Shown here piece by piece: positions 17,831 through 25,940 of a stretch of 35,694 nucleotides of DNA. Within the stretch, counting starts at the first letter, position 1, and each line of letters starts with the position of its first letter. This DNA is from an uncultured Lactobacillus sp. (GTDB taxonomy: Bacteria; Bacillota; Bacilli; Lactobacillales; Lactobacillaceae), in assembly GCA_946482425.1 (NCBI GenBank), contig CAMLRO010000008.1, positions 1 to 35,694 on the forward strand, read 5' to 3'. Both the position numbers and the translations under genes were made by a program. Below the pieces are notes generated by a model, which did not search any database, was not told where the DNA came from, and was given only the letters and a program-made list of their open reading frames with translations.

Positions 17831-17860
17831 GCATGAAGATGAAAATCCTCATGCTTTTTT
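17831..17860 (+). terminator. Rho-independent terminator after the fructokinase gene
   Basis: GCATGAAGAT (17831-17840) pairs with ATCCTCATGC (17845-17854) with one mismatch, then six T. Confidence 0.8.
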
Positions 17861-17863
17861 GTT

Positions 17864-17885
17864 AGTTCAGTTTTTGTACTGAACT
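17864..17885. repeat. Inverted repeat upstream of the PTS operon
   Basis: AGTTCAG (17864-17870) and CTGAACT (17879-17885) around an 8-base loop, 60 bases before the PRD regulator. It could be an operator for the regulator or a second weak terminator; the T-run after it is delayed. Confidence 0.35.
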
Positions 17886-17900
17886 TTGTTAACTTTTTTC

Positions 17901-17915
17901 TTGGAAGCGATTTAT
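17901..17915. promoter_or_regulatory. Candidate CcpA (cre) site before the PTS operon
   Basis: TTGGAAGCGATTTAT matches the cre consensus WTGNAANCGNWNNCW at every fixed position but one (A instead of C at position 14). It lies about 30 bases upstream of the regulator start, at the probable promoter, so glucose repression of this operon is likely. Confidence 0.5.
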
Positions 17916-17947
17916 TCATAATAAAAAATAACAAGGAGGCATTGTAG

Positions 17948-19987
17948 ATGCAGGTACAGTTTAACCAGAGTCAACTTAAAATTATAGATCTCCTTGTAAA
18001 AGTTAAATATTTCATGACGGTTGGTGACATGTCTGAAAAAGTTAAAGTATCAGAAAGGAGTGTTTATAAAAATCTAAGTTCACTCAATAAGAAATTAAAG
18101 ACATTAGACATTGAAGGAACACGCAATGTCTATGGTCAAGGCTATTATTTGAGCGAAAAAAGCAAACAACAGATACAGAAGTACTTAGCCACTGAAAGTT
18201 CAAGTAAATACAGTTCTTTAGAAAGGCAGTACATAGTTTTTATTAATTTACTGATTGACAGTAGATTTAGTGTTCAAAAAATTGCGCAGGGATGTGGTGT
18301 CAGTAAACAAACAATTTTAAAAGATATTCAAAGTCTTAAACAAAAAATGAAAAGTTTTGAAATAACGATAGTTTCGAACTATCGGGGACATTTTCTGCAG
18401 GGACAAGAAATAAAAATTAGGCAGTTTCTTTTTTCATGGCTTTATTCTGATCATGAATTAGCAGGTATTTATGAAACGCGGGAAATAAAAGAGTTAAAGG
18501 TATTAATCAGTCAATGGTTGAGCTCATTTGAAAATTCTAACAACATCATTTATTCTGATGAATTCATTTATGTTTTCGCTAATTTTTACGCACTAATTTT
18601 AAAAAGAATTTTTAATAATAATGCTGTACTTAAAGGTAAGAAGTATCCGATTAGCGCGAAATTGCAGGAAACACCCGAATATAAATTTTCTTCCTCATTT
18701 TTATCCATCCTTTTAGGAGATAGATACAGTGAGTTTGAGAATAATTATTTGACTTCTGTTCTTTTAGGAGGTCAAAAACGCAAACTTCCTAAAGACAGTA
18801 TTAACACAGAAATAAGTAAGATTGTTTATGTCATTATTAATAGTTTCAAGAATTTAGCAGATTGTGCTTTTAAAGATGAAAATAAATTGCATCAAGATTT
18901 GGTTGTCCATTTGGCAACTACTTTCTTTCGTGTTAAATACCGGCAGCAATATCAAAATAATGACTTTGATTCAATCAAAGAAAATTATCCAGATATATAT
19001 ATTTATACCAAAATGAGCATTCACCCTTTTGAACGATTTATTGGTGCCAGTTTAAACGACTACGAAGTTGGTTTAATTTCAATTTATTTTGCATCAGAAA
19101 TTTCACGTAAGAATGAAAATGATCCAAAAGTACTTTTAGTGAGTTCAGGTAGCAATGGCTCTGCCGGGTTTCTCATGACCCAGATGGTAGAACAATACCC
19201 TAATGTCAATTTTAGTTTACCAATAGCTCCTTCCGAATTAACAAATAGACCAATTGAAGAAAGGGCGATTATTACTAATATTTCTTTGACTGACACAAAA
19301 TTGCCGTGGTTAAAGGTCAATTCAGTCTTAACCAGTAAAGATTTTGAAAATATTGACAATTTTTTCCAGCTTAACGGTATCACTAATTCAGAAAACCTCC
19401 AGACTGAATTTAAAGCAATCATGGAAACTATCTATGACAATACGAACGTTATTCATGGCAAGGCTTTGGAAAAAGGAATTAAGCAGATATTGGTAGATAA
19501 AAAGAAACATGAGAAAAAGAAAAAAAGGACTGGACCATTGCTAAGTGAAGTATTAACAGAAGACAAAATTAAATTTAGTCATGACAAAACCCTAAATTGG
19601 GAACAGGCAATCGAATTATGTTCCCAGCCATTATTAACAGCAGGTAACATTACAAAATCCTATGTGACTGCGATGATTAACAACGTTAAAGATAACGGAC
19701 CATATATTAATATTGGTACTGAAATTGCCTTGGCGCACGCAAGACCAAGTCAAGGTGTTAACAGATTAGGAATGTCTTTGTTGTTATTGGATCATGACAT
19801 TGATTTGGTAGATAAAGAACACAAAATTAAATTGATTATTGTGCTTGCAGCCCAAGACTCAACTTCACATTTAAGGGCTCTTTCTGAGTTGGCCAAAATT
19901 TTAGGTAACAAAGAAGATGTAAGCAAGATAATGAATGCTAAAAATGCAAGTGAAATAGAAGAATTGATTAAGAAAGGCGAAAAATGA
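17948..19987 (+). CDS. PTS-controlled PRD transcriptional regulator with C-terminal EIIA domain
   Basis: 679-residue regulator of the MtlR/LicR/BglG-like activator class. Order: HTH (about 1-70), second HTH (about 85-165, with VQKIAQGCGVSKQTILKDI), PRD1 (about 180-290), PRD2 (about 295-395, conserved His in LVVHLATTFFRVKYRQQ), EIIB-like domain (about 400-490), EIIA (about 530-679). The EIIB-like domain has Ser where the phospho-Cys belongs (VLLVSSGSNGS). The EIIA domain is intact, with active-site His597 in IALAHARPSQGVNRLGMSLLLL, very like UlaC-type EIIA. No other EIIA gene is nearby, so this domain may phosphorylate the adjacent EIIB as well as control the protein. It overlaps the EIIB gene by four bases. 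Confidence 0.85.
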   Translation: MQVQFNQSQLKIIDLLVKVKYFMTVGDMSEKVKVSERSVYKNLSSLNKKLKTLDIEGTRNVYGQGYYLSEKSKQQIQKYLATESSSKYSSLERQYIVFINLLIDSRFSVQKIAQGCGVSKQTILKDIQSLKQKMKSFEITIVSNYRGHFLQGQEIKIRQFLFSWLYSDHELAGIYETREIKELKVLISQWLSSFENSNNIIYSDEFIYVFANFYALILKRIFNNNAVLKGKKYPISAKLQETPEYKFSSSFLSILLGDRYSEFENNYLTSVLLGGQKRKLPKDSINTEISKIVYVIINSFKNLADCAFKDENKLHQDLVVHLATTFFRVKYRQQYQNNDFDSIKENYPDIYIYTKMSIHPFERFIGASLNDYEVGLISIYFASEISRKNENDPKVLLVSSGSNGSAGFLMTQMVEQYPNVNFSLPIAPSELTNRPIEERAIITNISLTDTKLPWLKVNSVLTSKDFENIDNFFQLNGITNSENLQTEFKAIMETIYDNTNVIHGKALEKGIKQILVDKKKHEKKKKRTGPLLSEVLTEDKIKFSHDKTLNWEQAIELCSQPLLTAGNITKSYVTAMINNVKDNGPYINIGTEIALAHARPSQGVNRLGMSLLLLDHDIDLVDKEHKIKLIIVLAAQDSTSHLRALSELAKILGNKEDVSKIMNAKNASEIEELIKKGEK

Positions 19988-20289
19988 AATTAGGAGCATG
20001 TTGTAGTACAGGAGTCGGCTCATCTTTCATGGTAGACATGAATATGCAAGATGTACTTAAAGAAATAGGAAGATCAGATGTAGAAACTACTCACATTGAT
20101 CTTTCTGGACTTAATCCGAGCGTGGCTGATCATTTTTTTGTAGGACGCGATATGTATGATGCTGTAGCGAATGTTGTTGGTAAAGATAGCGTGACAGAGT
20201 TGAACAGCATCATTGATAAAGAAGAATTAAAGGAAAAAATTCAAGCTTATTTGAATAGTGTTGATCAGAAAAGTGAAGGTGATAACTAA
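19984..20289 (+). CDS. PTS EIIB component, ascorbate/pentitol (UlaB) type
   Basis: 101-residue cytoplasmic phosphocarrier that takes phosphate from an EIIA and gives it to the sugar bound by EIIC. The N-terminal loop MKLGACCSTGVGSSFMVDM contains the phosphorylated Cys (Cys7, in C-S-T-G-x-G-S-S), matching the UlaB-like loop. ATG overlaps the regulator stop (ATGA), with AAAGGCG before it; its own stop overlaps the EIIC start (TAATG). This tight coupling suggests equimolar production. Confidence 0.88.
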   Translation: MKLGACCSTGVGSSFMVDMNMQDVLKEIGRSDVETTHIDLSGLNPSVADHFFVGRDMYDAVANVVGKDSVTELNSIIDKEELKEKIQAYLNSVDQKSEGDN

Positions 20290-21656
20290 TGAATGAAATT
20301 TTAAACTTCTTCTTAAGTATTGCTAGAACTCCCTCAATCTTAGTTGGACTGGTAGCAGTTTTAGGTTTACTTCTGCAGAAAAAAGATTCAACAGAAGTAA
20401 TTTCAGGTGGTTTGAAAACTTTTGTCGGCTTTTTAGTCTTAACTGGTGGTTCGGGAGTAATTACAGATGCCTTAACACCGTTTGGCAAAATGTTTATGCA
20501 GGCTTTCCACGTTCAAGGCGTTGTCCCTAACAATGAAGCTTTTACTGCCACTGCATTAACAAAATACGGTAGTGCTACTGCGATGATCTTGCTGATTGCG
20601 ATGATAGTCAATGTCATTTTAGCCAGAATATCGCACTTTAAATATATTTATCTTTCAGGGCATGTCATGATTAACATGTCATGTATGTTGGCGGTACTGC
20701 TTGCAGTAGCAGGTTTTACAGAAATACCTTCAATTATAGTTGGTGGTACTTTTTTAGGTCTGTTTGACACGATTATGCCGGCTTTAATTCAGCCCTTTGT
20801 TAAAAAGGTGACTAAGAGTGATGAAATTGCGATTGCGCATACGGGTGACTTTGGGTATTTAATTGCCGGTTTAGTTGCAAAGGTTGTAGGTGATCCATCC
20901 AAATCAACAGAAGACTTGCACGTTTCTAAGAAAGTATCATTTTTAAGAGATAACACGATTGCCGTTACAATCACGATGGCAGTGGCATATCTGATCATTG
21001 CATTGTTTGCAGGTCCCGTTTATGTTGAAAAATTGAGCGGTGGAATCAACTATATAATTTATGCCTTAATTGAATCTGGTTCATTTTCTGCCGGTGTTTA
21101 CATTATGTTAGCCGGAGTAAGAATGATCTTAAACGAATTAATTCCTGCCTTTAAGGGTATTTCAACTAAATTAGTTCCTAATGCTAAAGCCGGTTTGGAT
21201 ATCCCGATCTTGTTTACATTCGCACCTAATGCCGTAATTATTGGCTTCTTTTCTAGTTTTGTAGGCGGCTTGGTTGCCACATTACTAATGGTTTTATGCC
21301 ACATGACTATCGTTATTCCCGGCGTTGTGGCTCACTTCATGTGTGGTGGTGCTGCCGGCGTTATTGGAAATACAGTTGGTGGTCGTCGTGGTTGTATCAT
21401 TGGTTCATTTATTCATGGATTATTAATTTCTTTTGTACCAATTATTTTAATCCCAGTGTTAGGACACTTGGGCTTAGGCACAGCTAGTTATGCAGACGCT
21501 GACTTTGGTATTGTCGGCTCATATGTAGGCTATAGTGGTTTACTTGGCGGTCGTTCATTAATCGTTGCTGCATTGGTGGCTGCTTTGGTAATTTTCTTTA
21601 TCGTATCAATTATTTTAGATAAAAAGCAAAAGAACGCAGTTAAATCAGCTAAATAA
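20289..21656 (+). CDS. ulaA: PTS EIIC permease, UlaA (SgaT) family
   Basis: 455-residue membrane permease with about eleven hydrophobic segments, of the L-ascorbate (UlaA/SgaT) superfamily. Typical stretches are GLLLQKKDSTEVISGGLKT, FLVLTGGSGVITDAL, FGYLIAGLVAKVVGDPSKS and FMCGGAAGVIGNTVGGRRG. The family name reflects ascorbate, but members also carry other sugars. No ascorbate-catabolism genes (lactonase, decarboxylase, epimerases) are here; instead transketolase is the next gene, which argues for a pentose- or pentitol-type substrate. That substrate is an inference. Confidence 0.88.
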   Translation: MNEILNFFLSIARTPSILVGLVAVLGLLLQKKDSTEVISGGLKTFVGFLVLTGGSGVITDALTPFGKMFMQAFHVQGVVPNNEAFTATALTKYGSATAMILLIAMIVNVILARISHFKYIYLSGHVMINMSCMLAVLLAVAGFTEIPSIIVGGTFLGLFDTIMPALIQPFVKKVTKSDEIAIAHTGDFGYLIAGLVAKVVGDPSKSTEDLHVSKKVSFLRDNTIAVTITMAVAYLIIALFAGPVYVEKLSGGINYIIYALIESGSFSAGVYIMLAGVRMILNELIPAFKGISTKLVPNAKAGLDIPILFTFAPNAVIIGFFSSFVGGLVATLLMVLCHMTIVIPGVVAHFMCGGAAGVIGNTVGGRRGCIIGSFIHGLLISFVPIILIPVLGHLGLGTASYADADFGIVGSYVGYSGLLGGRSLIVAALVAALVIFFIVSIILDKKQKNAVKSAK

Positions 21657-21682
21657 AATTTATAAAAATTAAGGAGTCAAAA

Positions 21683-23668
21683 ATGAAATATACAAAAAAA
21701 GATAACTTAGCAGTTAATACAATTAGGGCCCTAAGTATTGATGAAATTCACAAAGCCAATTCAGGCCATAGTGGTATTACTTTAAGTGCTGCTCCGTTAA
21801 TTTATACTATCTATCAAAATATGAAGTTTGACGTGACTGATCCGCACTGGTTCAATCGTGACCGTTTTGTGCTTTCAGGTGGTCACGGTTCAGCGATGTT
21901 ATATGCTACTTTACATTTACTTGGTTTTGATATTTCAATCGCAGATTTAAAAAGATTTAGAATTTTAGGTAGTAAAACCCCTGGTCACCCGGAAATTACT
22001 ACTCCGGGAGTTGATGTTGCTACTGGCCCATTAGGACAAGGCTTCGGTATGGCAGTCGGTATGGCTATGGCAGAAAAACACCTCAGTTCGCTATACAACA
22101 AGCTTAATTACCAAATAATTGATAATAAGGTGTATGTGATTGTTGGTGACGGGGACTTAATGGAAGGTATCAGCCATGAAGCTGCCAGTTTAGCTGGACA
22201 CCTGCAACTGAATAATTTAATTGTGTTATACGATTCAAACCGCAATACTATGGATGCCAGCATGACGCAAGAATGTGATGATAATGTTGCACAAAGATTT
22301 GAAGCGTATGGCTGGAATTACCTTAAAGTTGCTGACGGCAATAATCTAAATGATATTGATGCGGCAATTAAAGTTGCTCAAGATGAAAAGAAAAGACCGA
22401 CCTTAATTGAAGTAAACACTGTTTTAGGCTATGCTTCCCCACTCGCAGACAGCCACTTAGCTCACGGAGCGGTTTTGGATGCAGAACAAGTTGCTGCTAC
22501 TAAAAAACAATTGGGCTATGAATATGGTCCATTTGAGGTTCCTCAAGAAGCGTATGCCGCTTTTGAGAACGTTAAAGCAGAAGGTCAAAAAGCTCACCAG
22601 CAATGGTCAGAACTCTTGCAAAACTACATTGAAGCTAATCCAGAACTTGGCGGTCAATTAATTAAGAATATTAACAATAATGTCAAACTTAATTTTGACG
22701 AAAATAAATTAGAAATACCAGATGCTCTTTCAACAAGAGATTCTATTCATCAAGTTTTACAGCAAACTAGCAAGTCAGAATTAAATCTATGGGGTGGTTC
22801 TGCAGATTTAGGTAGTTCTGACAAAACCTATTTTGATGGTGATGAAGGTTTTCAACCAGATTCATACGACAAAAACAACTTGTACTTTGGTATCCGCGAG
22901 TTTGCTGAAGGTGCAGCAATTAACGGCATTACTTTATATGGTGGTTCCAGAGTATTTGCCAACACATTCTTTATCTTTTCAGACTATATGAAAAATGCGA
23001 TCAGAATGTCTGCCTTAATGCAAATACCGTCAATCTTCATTTTTGGTCACGATTCCATTTCTTTAGGACCCGATGGTCCTACCCATCAACCGATTGAACA
23101 ATTAGCAGGAATAAGGGCAATCCCTAACTTAATAGTATTTCGTCCGGCTGATTACTTGGAAACAATTTATTCTTGGCAATACGCGATTAATCAAAAAGAC
23201 CACCCAGTAGCATTTATATTGGGTCGTCAGAATTTACCAACTCTCTTGAATTATCAAGACAGTGTTAAAACCGGCGTTTCAAAAGGCGGTTATATCCTAG
23301 CGGAAGCAGAAAATGGTGCACCAGAAGGAATTTTACTGGCTACCGGTTCAGAAGTAAGTTTAGCTTTAGCAGCGCAAAAAGAATTGGCACAAAGTGGCAA
23401 AAATGTCCGCGTGGTATCAATGCCAAGTTTTGAACTATTTTTAAAGCAGGACCCAGAATACCAAGAAAAAGTTCTACCTAAATCAATTAAGCACCGTGTA
23501 TCAATTGAAATGGCATCTACTTATGGCTGGGGACAATTTGTAGGTTTAGATGGAGCAGCTATCGGCATTAATCACTTTGGTGAAAGTGGTGATGGTGATG
23601 AACTGATAAAGAAATCTGGGTTCACGGTTGATAATATTGTCAAGACGTACCTAGATATTTGTAAGTAG
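21683..23668 (+). CDS. tkt: Transketolase
   Basis: Thiamine-diphosphate enzyme moving two-carbon units between sugar phosphates in the pentose phosphate pathway. 661 residues, full length. The N-terminal domain has HSGITLSAAPLIY, the substrate-binding SGGHGSAMLYA, and the TPP/metal motif GDGDLMEGISHEA...N. The middle domain has the catalytic Glu region YFGIREFAEGAAINGI and the HDSISLGPDGPTHQP loop, followed by the C-terminal domain. AAGGAG sits before the ATG, 26 bases after the EIIC stop with no terminator, so it is the last gene of the PTS operon. This links the imported sugar to the non-oxidative pentose phosphate pathway. Confidence 0.95.
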   Translation: MKYTKKDNLAVNTIRALSIDEIHKANSGHSGITLSAAPLIYTIYQNMKFDVTDPHWFNRDRFVLSGGHGSAMLYATLHLLGFDISIADLKRFRILGSKTPGHPEITTPGVDVATGPLGQGFGMAVGMAMAEKHLSSLYNKLNYQIIDNKVYVIVGDGDLMEGISHEAASLAGHLQLNNLIVLYDSNRNTMDASMTQECDDNVAQRFEAYGWNYLKVADGNNLNDIDAAIKVAQDEKKRPTLIEVNTVLGYASPLADSHLAHGAVLDAEQVAATKKQLGYEYGPFEVPQEAYAAFENVKAEGQKAHQQWSELLQNYIEANPELGGQLIKNINNNVKLNFDENKLEIPDALSTRDSIHQVLQQTSKSELNLWGGSADLGSSDKTYFDGDEGFQPDSYDKNNLYFGIREFAEGAAINGITLYGGSRVFANTFFIFSDYMKNAIRMSALMQIPSIFIFGHDSISLGPDGPTHQPIEQLAGIRAIPNLIVFRPADYLETIYSWQYAINQKDHPVAFILGRQNLPTLLNYQDSVKTGVSKGGYILAEAENGAPEGILLATGSEVSLALAAQKELAQSGKNVRVVSMPSFELFLKQDPEYQEKVLPKSIKHRVSIEMASTYGWGQFVGLDGAAIGINHFGESGDGDELIKKSGFTVDNIVKTYLDICK

Positions 23669-23716
23669 CACAGTAAGCTAGTAATGCTTTGTTTAAATAT
23701 GATTTAAGTGAATAAT

Positions 23717-23749
23717 AAAAAGTGTTGGGAGAAATCCCAGCACTTTTTT
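23717..23749 (+). terminator. Rho-independent terminator after the PTS-transketolase operon
   Basis: AGTGTTGGGA (23721-23730), GAAA tetraloop, TCCCAGCACT (23735-23744), six T. Confidence 0.88.
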
Positions 23750-23764
23750 GTCAGAATTGTCAAA

Positions 23765-23805
23765 AATAAAAAGCCGTTGACATCTATTTAATGTCAGCGG
23801 CTTTT
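23765..23805 (-). terminator. Rho-independent terminator of pepD
   Basis: Arms of 15 bases (23769-23783 and 23791-23805, one G-T pair) with a 7-base loop; on the minus strand the hairpin is followed by a U-rich tail. It lies 30 bases after the pepD stop. Confidence 0.8.
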
Positions 23806-23834
23806 AAGTAATCTATTTACAAGACACTAAGAGT

Positions 23835-25250
23835 TTAATCTAATAAATCGAACTTAAGTGTTGCTAGGTTGTGGCCTTCATTGACCATATTACTGAGCAG
23901 TTCAATAGTGTTCTTGTAAACTTGGTCAGCCATCTTTTGGTTAGCTGCAGTTAACAGGTCTTCAGCTTCTTTACCCGAAAGACCGGCTGCTTTTTTATCA
24001 GTTTCGTGTTGAATAAAGTGGCATTGCGCTAAAGATTTTTGCTCAAAGTCATTTTCGAGTTCACCATAAACTCTAAAGTTAGTATCACCAAGTTGCGCTG
24101 TTAATTTGTTTAACCAGAAAATCTTGTTCAAATCAAATTTAGGTCCAGTTTGGAAACTTGCTGGTGTGTCATTAACGTTGGTGTAGAATGGGACAAAACT
24201 GTTAAAGGTATTTGGACCAAAGCAAAGCCATTGCACACCTGCAATTTCTTCAGGAACGTCATTTCTAACTTGCAGAATATGAGTTTCAAAGTTCCGGTTA
24301 AGGGCAATTGGACGGAATGTCTTCTTTTGTTCTGGTGTGCCTTGATCGCCATAAGGATCAAATGGCGTATCTTGATAGTGTGAACTCTCAATAAAACAAA
24401 TGTCTTCAATACTGATCTTGCGGTTAGCATGACAAATAAACGGCTGATCTTGGTCGCCCGGCTTGCCACCAAATTCTGGATCAAAGTAATTATGAACAAA
24501 CCAAGCGCGCGGATTATTGTAATGGGCATCTTTGATAGTTGAACTACCGAAAATGTGACGCATGTTGTAACCTTCACGGTCAGGGTTGAGGTGATATTCA
24601 GCGATTAAATCTTCTAGGGTATCGTCAGCTAAGAAACCATCTTTACCAAAGTGGAATTCATCAATGTTTAAACGGTTAGGAGCAACAACGTAGGCGTCAT
24701 CAGGAATACGGCGTGCAATCCAGTGGTGACCACCAATAGTTTCCAAGTACCAAACTTCATCGTGGTCGGCAAAAGCCATACCATTCATTTCGTAAGTACC
24801 GTATTTTTCCAGTAAATAGCCAATGCGCTTAACGCCGTCAAGAGCACTATGGATATAAGGCAAAGTTAAAGTAACAAAGTCTTCTTCACCAAGGCCACCC
24901 TCAGTAACCAGTGGATCGATCCCTTGAATACGTGCGTTAGTGGTAATAGTTTCAGTAGCAGTCATTGCCACGTTTTCTGAGTTAATTCCGGCTGCAGCCC
25001 AGATGCCGCTTTCTCCAGAAACATCAGGCGCACTGGTATAACGTAAAGGCTTTTCTACTAAATCTTCATCATCAATCTTTTGGTGACTAATGACACTTTC
25101 ATAATGCTTAGGTTGCTTTTCAGGGGTAATAAGTTCAAATCCTTCAGGAATTATTTCACGACCGCCGTCTTCGCTTCTGGCAATCATTGCTGAGCCGTCA
25201 ATTGATGCGGCTTTGCCGACAAGAATAGTCGTACATTCTGCTTTTTTCAT
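23835..25250 (-). CDS. pepD: C69-family dipeptidase (PepD)
   Basis: Cytoplasmic dipeptidase of peptidase family C69, an N-terminal-nucleophile hydrolase used by lactobacilli to break down peptides from protein-rich media. 471 residues, usual length. The start MKKAECTTILVGKAASIDGS contains nucleophile Cys6; SEDGGREIIPE and the RLNIDEF/AFADHDEVWYLETIGGHHW stretch are typical of the family. GAAAGGA precedes the ATG. A strong own promoter and terminator make it a single-gene unit, convergent with the transketolase operon. Confidence 0.93.
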   Translation of the reverse strand: MKKAECTTILVGKAASIDGSAMIARSEDGGREIIPEGFELITPEKQPKHYESVISHQKIDDEDLVEKPLRYTSAPDVSGESGIWAAAGINSENVAMTATETITTNARIQGIDPLVTEGGLGEEDFVTLTLPYIHSALDGVKRIGYLLEKYGTYEMNGMAFADHDEVWYLETIGGHHWIARRIPDDAYVVAPNRLNIDEFHFGKDGFLADDTLEDLIAEYHLNPDREGYNMRHIFGSSTIKDAHYNNPRAWFVHNYFDPEFGGKPGDQDQPFICHANRKISIEDICFIESSHYQDTPFDPYGDQGTPEQKKTFRPIALNRNFETHILQVRNDVPEEIAGVQWLCFGPNTFNSFVPFYTNVNDTPASFQTGPKFDLNKIFWLNKLTAQLGDTNFRVYGELENDFEQKSLAQCHFIQHETDKKAAGLSGKEAEDLLTAANQKMADQVYKNTIELLSNMVNEGHNLATLKFDLLD

Positions 25251-25282
25251 TTAATCTGTCCTTTCAAAATTACTTAACCTAT

Positions 25283-25312
25283 ATTGTATTAAAAAAAGTA
25301 GGTTGTTTGCAA
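25283..25312 (-). promoter_or_regulatory. pepD promoter
   Basis: On the minus strand: TTGCAA (25312-25307), 18-base spacer, TACAAT (25288-25283), a good vegetative promoter about 33 bases before the start. Confidence 0.7.
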
Positions 25313-25413
25313 AAAAATGAGTAAGCTTAAACCTAAATTATTTATTACTCTTGTCAATTATTGCTTTTAATTAAATTCTAATTTATGATTGACATAAAAT
25401 GTAAAAGAAGTTT

Positions 25414-25422
25414 TGCTAAAAT
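25414..25422 (+). promoter_or_regulatory. Extended -10 element in the pepD-kinase gap
   Basis: TGCTAAAAT (hexamer TAAAAT 25417-25422). A perfect TTGACA lies at 25389-25394, but the 22-base spacing is too long for a normal pair, so the element would rely on the TGn extension. Confidence 0.35.
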
Positions 25423-25463
25423 TGTTCTAATTTTAGGGTTATAGTGCGTTTTTAATTGCAGTT

Positions 25464-25703
25464 GTGTTTACTTTGCAAGTTTTATTTGCGATTTCCCCAA
25501 ATTTTCCTTTCTTTTTTAGATTGACCATTATCCTATTGGAATTGGTGTGCTCAGTTTTAGAAAGAGTGCAAGTAGAAAAGTTCGGTTTAAACCTCAAGCG
25601 CACATTAGATCGGAAAAGTGATAGGTATCCAGTCGGTATGTCACATAATGATGAACGTGAATGGAACTTAATGCTGCGAGCATACTATATTGTGGTAGAG
25701 TAA
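25464..25703 (+). CDS. Unrecognised 79-codon ORF, possible small membrane protein or remnant
   Basis: GTG-started frame with no ribosome binding site. The first 30 residues are strongly hydrophobic (LQVLFAISPNFPFFF, LTIILLELVCSVL), then a charged stretch (RTLDRKSDRYPVG) ending REWNLMLRAYYIVVE. The frame is open upstream only to a TAG at 25434. It follows an extended -10 by about 40 bases. I do not recognise a family. It may be a real small membrane protein, or debris of a longer gene in this poorly coding 690-base gap. Confidence 0.25.
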   Translation: MFTLQVLFAISPNFPFFFRLTIILLELVCSVLERVQVEKFGLNLKRTLDRKSDRYPVGMSHNDEREWNLMLRAYYIVVE

Positions 25704-25834
25704 CTTTATTCTGCTCTCCTGTTTTACTTTTTATTTAGCTATTTATTGAAAAGTTGCCGTTACAACGCTTAGTTACTTCTATTTCATCCTTCTTTTGAGT
25801 TATTAGTAGAATAATTATTTTGAAGGAACAGCTT
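25704..25834. other. Intergenic stretch with no clear gene
   Basis: AT-rich, pyrimidine-rich on this strand. I see no promoter, hairpin or ORF of substance before the ribosome-binding-site-like GAAGGAA at 25822-25828. Confidence 0.4.
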
Positions 25835-25927
25835 TTGCGTATTCATACTGCTACTTTGATTGGCAAGAAAATCGTTAAACTACTTTTATGCTATGTTGCT
25901 TTGGCATTACCCATATTGGTGAAATGA
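25835..25927 (+). CDS. Possible 30-residue hydrophobic peptide upstream of the kinase gene
   Basis: TTG start after GAAGGAA (25822-25828, spacing 6). The product has a basic hydrophilic start (RIHTATLIGKKIVK) and a hydrophobic helix (LLLCYVALALPILV), ending 13 bases before the next gene's ATG. It could be a small membrane peptide or a leader coupled to the kinase gene. The evidence is only the ribosome binding site and composition. Confidence 0.22.
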   Translation: MRIHTATLIGKKIVKLLLCYVALALPILVK

Positions 25928-25940
25928 AAGAATTAGGCTA

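Noticed and set aside
17864..17885. RNA antiterminator (RAT) site before the PRD regulator
   Set aside because: The hairpin does not show the RAT consensus bulges and no overlapping terminator follows; the regulator has DNA-binding HTH domains rather than a CAT RNA-binding domain.
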